From the NCBI GenBank assembly GCA_902489855.1, contig CABUBS010000055.1, positions 1 to 11,787 of the forward strand: DNA of 11,787 bases, written 5' to 3'. This document shows positions 7,090 through 11,787 of this stretch, in pieces. Within the stretch, counting starts at the first letter, position 1. Every line of letters begins with the position of its first letter. This stretch comes from an uncultured Collinsella sp. GTDB lineage: Bacteria > Actinomycetota > Coriobacteriia > Coriobacteriales > Coriobacteriaceae. The translations under genes were made by a program, and so were the position numbers. The notes below the pieces were generated by a model. It searched no databases, was not told the origin of the DNA, and saw only the letters and a program-made list of their open reading frames with translations.

Positions 7090-7159
7090 GTGCAGACTTT
7101 TGCATATCAGTATGACATGCAAAAGTCTGCATGAAAAGGCCTCATGCAAAACTCTGCAT
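7090..7159. promoter_or_regulatory. Three phased palindromic operator candidates of hipBA
   Basis: Site 1 (7090-7105, GTGCAGACTTTTGCAT), site 2 (7117-7132, ATGCAAAAGTCTGCAT) and site 3 (7144-7159, ATGCAAAACTCTGCAT) all fit (A/G)TGCA-N6-TGCAT. Sites 2 and 3 differ at one base; site 1 is the inverted copy of site 2, forming a perfect 15-bp inverted repeat with it. Starts are 27 bp apart in both cases. Site 1 ends just before the hipB ribosome site, site 2 sits between the candidate -35 and -10, and site 3 lies upstream. Multiple spaced operators bound by HipB are known in E. coli (TATCC-N8-GGATA), but this motif is different. Assignment to this HipB is inference. Confidence 0.75.
7109..7137 (-). 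promoter_or_regulatory. Candidate hipBA promoter
   Basis: On the minus strand TTTTCA (7137-7132) and CATACT (7114-7109) match 4 of 6 bases of each sigma-70 box with a 17-bp spacer. Site 2 fills the spacer and site 1 would cover the transcription start, giving a leader of roughly 25-30 bases. The boxes are weak, but the position relative to the palindromes is what a repressed toxin-antitoxin promoter should look like. Confidence 0.45.
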
Positions 7160-7166
7160 GAGGCCT
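7134..7166 (-). terminator. Terminator of mntP, overlapping a hipBA operator copy
   Basis: AGGCCTCATGCA (7137-7148) and TGCATGAGGCCT (7155-7166) form a perfect 12-bp stem with a 6-base loop. On the minus strand the stem is followed by TTT and C, so it can end mntP transcription 30 bp after its stop. The ATGCA/TGCAT half-sites of operator site 3 are the inner part of this stem. Confidence 0.7.
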
Positions 7167-7195
7167 CATACGGACGTTTAGTTTTGAAGGGTGTT

Positions 7196-7774
7196 TTACA
7201 GCACCAAAATCCCCAGGTGCTCCAGCAAAATCTTGAGGCCGATGAGGATGAGCACGACGCCGCCCACGATGGTGGCGGGCTTTTCGTAGCGCGCGCCAAA
7301 GATGCGGCCAATCGCCACGCCGGCAACGGAGAAGATGAAGGTCGTGATGCCTATGAGCGACACGGCGGGAACGATGTCGACGGAAAGCGCGGCGAACGAG
7401 ATGCCCACGGCCAGGGCGTCAATCGAGGTGGCGATGGCGAGGATCAGGTACTCGCCCAGGTCAATCTTTTCGGCATCCTTGCCGTCGCCTTCATCCTCGT
7501 CTTCGGTAAAGGCCTCCCACAACATTTTGCCGCCGATAAAGGCGAGCAGGATAAAGGCGATCCAATGGTCGATGGGTCCGATGATGCCCATGAATTGACT
7601 GCCGAGCGCCCATCCGATCACGGGCATGCCGGCCTGAAAGCCGCCAAAGAACAAGCCGAGCACCACGGCAACTTTAAGGTTGATCTTCTTCATGCCAAGG
7701 CCCTTGCAGATGGAAACGGCAAAGGCGTCCATCGAAAGGCCAACGGCGAGCAATACGAGCTCTGCGAGTCCCAT
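7196..7774 (-). CDS. mntP: MntP manganese efflux pump
   Basis: The 192-residue membrane protein (E. coli MntP: 188) exports Mn2+ across the cytoplasmic membrane. It shows the duplicated MntP (DUF204) architecture with about six hydrophobic segments, near residues 3-24, 34-56, 69-88, 107-129, 134-156 and 167-185. Each repeat carries the signature acid: D16 in LSMDAFAVS and D119 in TSIDALAVG, the residues linked to Mn2+ transport in E. coli. A charged loop at 90-104 (TEDEDEGDGKDAEK) separates the halves. ATG 7774 is chosen because the family N-terminus MGLAELVLLAVGLSMDAF starts there and AGGGAG (7787-7782) lies 7 bases upstream; the frame stays open further upstream only by running through the riboswitch leader. 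The Mn2+ riboswitch ahead of it gives independent support for the substrate. Confidence 0.95.
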   Translation of the reverse strand: MGLAELVLLAVGLSMDAFAVSICKGLGMKKINLKVAVVLGLFFGGFQAGMPVIGWALGSQFMGIIGPIDHWIAFILLAFIGGKMLWEAFTEDEDEGDGKDAEKIDLGEYLILAIATSIDALAVGISFAALSVDIVPAVSLIGITTFIFSVAGVAIGRIFGARYEKPATIVGGVVLILIGLKILLEHLGILVL

Positions 7775-7827
7775 AGTCTGGCTCCCTCTCTGCGGGCGGG
7801 CCCGCGTGTACCTCTTGGGGGAGTAAC

Positions 7828-7872
7828 AAAAAAGACCCGTGGCGTACGCGTTGCGCGCACAGCCACGAGTCT
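7828..7872 (-). terminator. Riboswitch-controlled terminator in the mntP leader
   Basis: On the minus strand the arm AGACUCGUGGC (7872-7862) pairs along its whole length with GCCACGGGUCU (7843-7833) with one G-U pair. A further inner helix, GUGCGCG with CGCGUAC, closes a 3-base loop, and UUUUUU (7833-7828) follows. The first arm contains the 3' strand of the aptamer's P1 helix (CUCGU, 7869-7865), so terminator and ligand-bound aptamer cannot form together. This predicts readthrough into mntP when Mn2+ is high. Confidence 0.85.
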
Positions 7873-7962
7873 CGTTCATTAAGGCAAGCCAGGCCGCATC
7901 GGCCAGTGTGTTGACTTGCCGCGCCACCGGAGGCGAACCCGATCACGCGACTACTCCCTCAT
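7865..7962 (-). ncRNA. yybP-ykoY manganese riboswitch aptamer
   Basis: The minus-strand leader of mntP shows the conserved parts of this Mn2+-sensing family (Rfam yybP-ykoY). P1 is AUGAG (7962-7958) with CUCGU (7869-7865). The hallmark GGAGUAG (7957-7951) follows P1 directly, and the opposite conserved loop strand is ACGAGA (7875-7870) just before the closing strand. Between them lies a long arm, GGCAAG (7920-7915) with CUUGCC (7888-7883), holding GUCAACA and an apical GGCC-GAUGC-GGCC hairpin. The arrangement agrees with what I recall of the Lactococcus lactis aptamer (GGGGAGUAGC at the 5' side, AGCAAGACC at the 3' side). The gene controlled is an Mn2+ exporter, as commonly found for the family. 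Confidence 0.88.
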
Positions 7963-8109
7963 TTATGCGAATCCCGATGCTACCACATAAGCAGCTCATT
8001 TGGATTGGGGCTCTCAGCTGTGTTCGCTCATTCTGTAAGCATCGGATTTTGCGGGCGTCACAGGGGCAAACCGTGAGAAACTTATTGACGTTTATGGAGC
8101 GTATACGAT
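7963..8109. other. Divergent intergenic region between the mntP leader and disA
   Basis: About 145 bp must hold promoters for the mntP leader (minus) and probably for disA (plus). On the minus strand an isolated TAGCAT (7982-7977) is a possible -10 without a good -35. On the plus strand TTGACG (8085-8090) and TATACG (8102-8107) look like boxes, but only 11 bp separate them, too few for a normal promoter. I see no convincing operator or open gene. Confidence 0.4.
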
Positions 8110-8114
8110 GGGAG
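8110..8114 (+). promoter_or_regulatory. Ribosome binding site that fixes the disA TTG start
   Basis: GGGAG lies 7 bases before TTG 8122. The frame has a TGA at 8086-8088 and no ATG or GTG between that stop and 8122, so TTG is the only start that keeps the full family N-terminus. Confidence 0.7.
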
Positions 8115-8121
8115 CGATGCC

Positions 8122-9189
8122 TTGGATAAGAACGAGCTGCAAAAGCGTATGGAACAGGCCATTCGCCTGACGGCACCTGGCCAGCCGATCCGCACCGCCC
8201 TCGACATGATCATTGCTGGTCACCTGGGCGCCCTTATCTGTGTCGGCGACACCGAAAACGTGCTCGCCGCCGGTAACGACGGCTTCCCGCTCAACATTTC
8301 GTTTACCTCGAACCGCCTGTTCGAGCTTTCCAAGATGGACGGCGCCATCGTTATCGATGGCGACCTCACCCAGATCCTGCGCGCCAACTTCCACCTCAAT
8401 CCCGATCCCTCGCTCGCCACGAGTGAGACGGGCATGCGTCACCGTACTGCCGCTCGCATGTCGGTGCTCACCGATGCCATCGTGATCTCGGTTTCGGCTC
8501 GCCGTGCCGTCGTTAACGTGTACGTTCACGGCAAGAGCTACGAGATTCAGCCCGTCACCACCATCATGAGCTCGGTCAACCAGCTCGTCGCCACGCTTCA
8601 GACCACCCGTCAGTCGCTCGATCGCTCCTTGCTGCGCCTGACGGCCCTTGAGCTCGACGACTACGTTACGCTCGCCGACATCACCGGCATCTTCTCGAGT
8701 TTCGAGATCATGCAACAGGCAAAGACCGAGCTTAAGGATTGCATCGTCAAGCTGGGTAACCAGGGCAAGCTCGTGCAGATGCAGCTCGAGCAGCTCGCGG
8801 GCTCCAGCATGGATACCGAATACGACCTGATGATCCGCGACTACGCAAGCGATTCCTCCGAGGCAAACGCCGAGAAGATTCGCGCCGAGCTCGCTCGCAT
8901 GACGCCTAAGGACCTGTCCGACCCGCAGCATGTGGCGGCGGTTCTGGGTTACGACGACCTGGACGAGGACTCCGTCATGACACCGCTGGGCCTGCGCACG
9001 CTTTCGCGCGTGTCCGTCGTGCGCGACGGCGTGGCCGAGAAGATCGTCGACGAGTATGGCTCGCTGCAGGAGCTCATGGACGACATCAGCGAGGATCCGG
9101 AGCGCTTGGGCGACTTTGGCGTCAACAACCCTGCCATTCTTGCGGACTCGCTGTACCGCATGAAGGGCACCAAACAGGGGAACGCATAA
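8122..9189 (+). CDS. disA: DisA, DNA integrity scanning diadenylate cyclase
   Basis: The 355-residue protein (Bacillus subtilis DisA: 360) condenses two ATP to the second messenger c-di-AMP and, in Bacillus, scans DNA for branched lesions as an octamer. The N-terminal DAC domain (about 1-140) has the two active-site motifs, DGA at 73-75 and GMRHRTA at 104-110. A helical spine domain with KTELKDCIVKLGNQGKLVQ and similar segments follows. The C-terminal helix-hairpin-helix DNA-binding domain is near 285-345 (LGLRTLSRVSVVRDGVAEKI, FGVNNPAILADSLYRM). It starts at TTG, which normally lowers expression. In Bacillus the gene follows clpC and radA; radA is absent here. Its stop codon overlaps the ispD start by one base (TAATG), so translation of the two is probably coupled. 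Confidence 0.96.
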   Translation: MDKNELQKRMEQAIRLTAPGQPIRTALDMIIAGHLGALICVGDTENVLAAGNDGFPLNISFTSNRLFELSKMDGAIVIDGDLTQILRANFHLNPDPSLATSETGMRHRTAARMSVLTDAIVISVSARRAVVNVYVHGKSYEIQPVTTIMSSVNQLVATLQTTRQSLDRSLLRLTALELDDYVTLADITGIFSSFEIMQQAKTELKDCIVKLGNQGKLVQMQLEQLAGSSMDTEYDLMIRDYASDSSEANAEKIRAELARMTPKDLSDPQHVAAVLGYDDLDEDSVMTPLGLRTLSRVSVVRDGVAEKIVDEYGSLQELMDDISEDPERLGDFGVNNPAILADSLYRMKGTKQGNA

Positions 9190-9917
9190 TGGCGCCCGTA
9201 TGCGCCGTGGTCGTTGCCGGCGGCAGCGGCCAGCGCTTTGGAAATCCCGGCGGCAAGCAGCTCGTTAACGTGGCGGGCCGTCCGCTCATGAGCTGGTCCA
9301 TCCGCGCGTTCGATCGTAGCGATAAGGTCGGCCACATCGTCGTGGTTTGTCCTGCCGAGCGCCGTGCCGAGATGCGCCGCCTGGCCATCGACCCGTTTGA
9401 CTATGACACGCCCATCAGCTTTGCCGATGCCGGCGATACCCGTCAGGATTCCACCCGTGCCGGCGTGCATGCGGCTCCGGCGGGCTTTGAATACGTTGCC
9501 ATTCACGATGGCGCTCGTCCGCTCATTACGACCGAGGCCATCGACCACGCTATCGACGTGCTCGTGAGCGACCGTGCCCTCGATGGTGTCGTGTGCGGCC
9601 AGCCTGCCATCGACACGCTCAAGATCGTCGATGGCGACAACATCGTCGAGACGCCGCCGCGTGAGCTGTACTGGGCCGCGCAGACGCCGCAGATCTTTAG
9701 TGTCGACGCCATGAAGCGCGCCCATGCCGCGGCGATTGCCGAGGGCTTTATCGGTACGGACGATTCGTCACTGGTCGAGCGCATGGGAGGACGCGTCCGC
9801 TGCGTCCAGAGCCCGCGCGATAACCTTAAGGTGACGGTGCCCGAGGACCTGCGTCCCGTAACCGCGATTCTGCTCGGCCGCATGGCCGAGGGAGAGGACC
9901 TTCCCCATGTTCAGTAA
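9189..9917 (+). CDS. ispD: IspD, 2-C-methyl-D-erythritol 4-phosphate cytidylyltransferase
   Basis: The 242-residue enzyme makes CDP-methylerythritol from MEP and CTP, the third step of the non-mevalonate isoprenoid pathway in the cytosol. The nucleotide-binding loop reads VVAGGSGQRFG (8-18) with R16 and K23 in GGKQ matching the CTP-binding R20 and K27 of E. coli IspD. HDGARP (106-111), PRELYWAAQTPQIF with R158, T190-D191-D192 in GTDDSSLVE, and NLKVT with K214 complete the active site. The ATG shares its A with the disA stop, and the gene runs 11 bases into ispF. The close fit places it in one transcript with disA, ispF and cysS. Confidence 0.96.
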   Translation: MAPVCAVVVAGGSGQRFGNPGGKQLVNVAGRPLMSWSIRAFDRSDKVGHIVVVCPAERRAEMRRLAIDPFDYDTPISFADAGDTRQDSTRAGVHAAPAGFEYVAIHDGARPLITTEAIDHAIDVLVSDRALDGVVCGQPAIDTLKIVDGDNIVETPPRELYWAAQTPQIFSVDAMKRAHAAAIAEGFIGTDDSSLVERMGGRVRCVQSPRDNLKVTVPEDLRPVTAILLGRMAEGEDLPHVQ

Positions 9918-10401
9918 CCTGCGCATTGGCCATGGCTACGACGTTCACCGTCTGGTGGAGGGGCGTCGATGTATCATCGGCGGTGTCGATATTCCCTACG
10001 AGCGCGGTCTGCTGGGCCACTCGGATGCCGATGTGCTCGCGCACGCCTTGGCCGACGCCATTCTGGGCGCCTGCCGCGGGGGAGACATCGGCAAGCTATT
10101 CCCCGATACCGACCCCGCCTATGAGGGTGCTGATTCGATGGTGCTGCTCGCTCGCGTGATGGGCTATGCGCGCGAGCTGGGCTTCGAGTTTGTCGATGCC
10201 GATTGCACCATTGCCTGTCAGCAACCCAAGATCACCCCGCACCGCGATGCCATGCGCGCCAACCTTGCCCATGCCCTGGGCGTTGACGTCGAAAACGTGG
10301 GCGTCGCCGCCACTACGACCGAAAAGCTCGGTTGGGAAGGCCAGGGCGAGGGAATCGGCGCCTGGGCCGTCTGCCTGCTACAGAAAACCGTTAAGGAGTA
10401 A
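9907..10401 (+). CDS. ispF: IspF, 2-C-methyl-D-erythritol 2,4-cyclodiphosphate synthase
   Basis: The 164-residue enzyme forms the cyclic diphosphate MEcPP, two steps after IspD (the IspE step between them is not encoded here). The zinc ligands are visible: D12 and H14 in GYDVH, and H46 in GHSDADVLAHA. FPDTDPAY and the nucleotide-binding stretch TTTEKLGWEGQGEGI near the C-terminus are also typical of this trimeric enzyme. The start ATG lies inside the end of ispD (11-base overlap) with GGGAGAGG (9890-9897) 9 bases before it, so expression of both is coupled, as often seen for this pair, which is fused into one protein in some bacteria. Confidence 0.97.
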   Translation: MFSNLRIGHGYDVHRLVEGRRCIIGGVDIPYERGLLGHSDADVLAHALADAILGACRGGDIGKLFPDTDPAYEGADSMVLLARVMGYARELGFEFVDADCTIACQQPKITPHRDAMRANLAHALGVDVENVGVAATTTEKLGWEGQGEGIGAWAVCLLQKTVKE

Positions 10402-10404
10402 CGA

Positions 10405-11787
10405 ATGCGTATCTATAACAGCGCTACCCATAAAAAGGAAGAGTTTCAGCCCATCGAGTCCGGCAAGGTCCGCATGTACGTGTGCGGCCCCACGGTCTAC
10501 GACAACATCCACATCGGCAATGCCCGCACGTTCATCAGCTTTGACGTGATTCGTCGCTGGCTCATCGCGAGCGGCTACGAGGTCACGTTTGCCCAGAACC
10601 TCACCGATGTCGATGACAAGATCATCAAGCGCGCCAACGAGCAAGGCCGTACGGCTGCCGAGGTTGCGACGGAGTTCTCCGACAAGTTCATCGGCGTCAT
10701 GCGCGCTGCCAACGTGCTCGATCCCGATGTGCGTCCCCGCGCCACCAAAGAGATTGGTCCCATGATCGCCATGATCAAGACGCTTATCGAGCAGGGCCAC
10801 GCTTACGCGGCCGATAACGGCGATGTGTACTTTGCCGTGCGCAGCGATCCCAACTACGGCCAGGTCTCGGGCCGCAACATCGATGACCTTATGGTCGGTG
10901 CGCGCATCGAGGAGAACGAGGACAAGAACGACCCGCTCGACTTTGCCCTGTGGAAGGCCGCCAAGCCCGGCGAGCCCAGCTGGCCGAGCCCCTGGGGCGA
11001 GGGCCGTCCCGGTTGGCACACCGAGTGCGCCGCCATGGTGCACCGCTATCTGGGCACTCCGATCGACATTCACGGCGGCGGCTCCGACTTGGCCTTCCCG
11101 CATCACGAGAACGAGTGCGCCCAGGCCACCTGCGCCTGGCACCAGGGTTTCTCCAACACCTGGATGCACACGGGCATGCTGCTGGTAGACGGCGAGAAGA
11201 TGTCCAAGTCGCTCGGTAACTTCTTTACGCTGGCCGAGGTGCTCGAGCAGCACTCTGCCGCGGCCCTGCGCCTGCTGATGCTGCAGACGAGCTATCGCTC
11301 ACCGCTCGACTTCTCCTGGGAGCGCCTGGAGGGCGCCGAGAATTCGCTCACACGTATCGCCGGTACGGTCGAGAACCTGCGTTGGGCTGCGAACCACGCG
11401 ACGGCCGATGCCGATGAGGCTGCCGCCGAGGCGTTTGCCGCCAAGGCCGCCGAGACTCGTGCCGCCTTTAAGGAGTGCATGGACGACGACTTTAACACCG
11501 CCGGTGCCATGGGTGCCGTCTTTGGCTTTGTCACCGAGTGCAATCAGTATCTGGAGCAGGCGGGCGATGCTGCCGACAAGGCCGCAGTCCTGGCTGCCGC
11601 CGATACGCTGGCCGAGCTGCTCGATGCGTTTGGCGTTGAACTTCCCGAGCCCAAGGTCGAGCTGCCGCTGGGTCTGCTGGGCGTTGCCGCCGGCTTGGTT
11701 GCCTACACGGGCGACGATGTGGACGAGGCCGCTGCCAAGATTCTCGAGGCTCGCCAGGTCCTTGAGCTGGTCGCGGATGGCATCTGC
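10405..11787 (+). CDS. cysS: Cysteinyl-tRNA synthetase (3'-truncated by window end)
   Basis: The 461 visible codons encode a class I aminoacyl-tRNA synthetase that charges tRNA-Cys in the cytosol. Motifs include HIGN at 36-39 (HIGH box) in CGPTVYDNIHIGNAR, KMSKS at 265-269, and the zinc ligands C27, C208 (GWHTEC), H233 and E237 (FPHHENE), which give cysteine selectivity. A C-terminal helical domain rich in alanine begins near 310. No stop occurs before the edge; the usual basic C-terminal end that binds the tRNA is not yet seen, so some tens of residues are probably missing. ATG 10405 lies 3 bases after the ispF stop with AAGGAG (10393-10398) 6 bases upstream, making it the fourth gene of the disA operon. 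In Bacillus gltX and cysE stand between ispF and cysS; here they do not. Confidence 0.96.
   Translation, partial: MRIYNSATHKKEEFQPIESGKVRMYVCGPTVYDNIHIGNARTFISFDVIRRWLIASGYEVTFAQNLTDVDDKIIKRANEQGRTAAEVATEFSDKFIGVMRAANVLDPDVRPRATKEIGPMIAMIKTLIEQGHAYAADNGDVYFAVRSDPNYGQVSGRNIDDLMVGARIEENEDKNDPLDFALWKAAKPGEPSWPSPWGEGRPGWHTECAAMVHRYLGTPIDIHGGGSDLAFPHHENECAQATCAWHQGFSNTWMHTGMLLVDGEKMSKSLGNFFTLAEVLEQHSAAALRLLMLQTSYRSPLDFSWERLEGAENSLTRIAGTVENLRWAANHATADADEAAAEAFAAKAAETRAAFKECMDDDFNTAGAMGAVFGFVTECNQYLEQAGDAADKAAVLAAADTLAELLDAFGVELPEPKVELPLGLLGVAAGLVAYTGDDVDEAAAKILEARQVLELVADGIC

Noticed and set aside
7817..7827. Plus-strand GGGGGAGTAAC resembling the 5' motif of a second yybP-ykoY aptamer
   Set aside because: It is on the wrong strand for any downstream transporter and no further aptamer elements follow it; its minus-strand complement is better read as a partner of the real aptamer.
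6626..7882. Plus-strand open frame of 418 codons opposite hipB and mntP
   Set aside because: It runs through hipB, the operators, mntP and the riboswitch terminator. Its sequence rich in His, Asp and Gly has no family likeness, while the minus strand carries clear genes.
7775..7927. N-terminal extension of mntP to 243 residues
   Set aside because: The extra 51 codons translate the riboswitch and terminator RNA; the MntP family begins at ATG 7774 with its own ribosome site.
8085..8107. TTGACG and TATACG as disA promoter
   Set aside because: The spacer is only 11 bp, too short for a sigma-70-type promoter.

Overview
This 11.8 kb window looks like chromosomal DNA of a high-GC Coriobacteriia-type actinobacterium, most likely Collinsella or a close relative. 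That placement is an inference from GC-rich codon use, from the combination of ClpC, a PepD dipeptidase, MntP and a DisA-IspD-IspF-CysS gene string, and from the general look of the proteins; no marker gene fixes the genus. Nine protein genes are present, two of them cut by the window ends. No rRNA, tRNA, insertion sequence, phage gene or CRISPR array was seen.

Layout. Positions 1-662 hold the end of a TetR-type repressor (+). After a leader with a perfect palindrome and a terminator-like hairpin comes clpC (855-3497, +), the Clp unfoldase that feeds ClpP, closed by a hairpin terminator. A cytosolic aminoacyl-histidine dipeptidase, pepD (3712-5169, +), follows and ends in a strong 15-bp-stem terminator. 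The next block is on the minus strand: a hipBA toxin-antitoxin operon (hipB 7075-6605, hipA 6601-5297) and mntP (7774-7196), a manganese exporter. mntP is preceded by a Mn2+-sensing yybP-ykoY riboswitch (about 7962-7865) and its terminator (7872-7828). From 8122 to the right edge the plus strand carries a tight operon disA-ispD-ispF-cysS: c-di-AMP synthesis, two steps of the MEP isoprenoid pathway and cysteinyl-tRNA synthetase (cut at 11787).

How it fits together. clpC and disA-ispD-ispF-cysS keep the order and strand of the conserved Firmicutes neighbourhood (ctsR-mcsA-mcsB-clpC-radA-disA-yacL-ispD-ispF-gltX-cysE-cysS in Bacillus subtilis). Here ctsR, mcsAB, radA, yacL, gltX and cysE are absent from it, and about 4.6 kb containing pepD, hipBA and mntP lies between clpC and disA. 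The hipBA part is visibly richer in A+T than its neighbours and looks acquired.

The most interesting non-coding signal is upstream of hipB. Three near-identical 16-bp palindromes of the form ATGCA-N6-TGCAT are set exactly 27 bp apart, one lying inside a candidate -35/-10 pair and the outermost one built into the terminator hairpin of mntP. The second is the mntP leader, where the last strand of the riboswitch P1 helix is also the first arm of the terminator, so the two folds exclude each other. Everything else is well-known housekeeping; I do not see a wholly new system.
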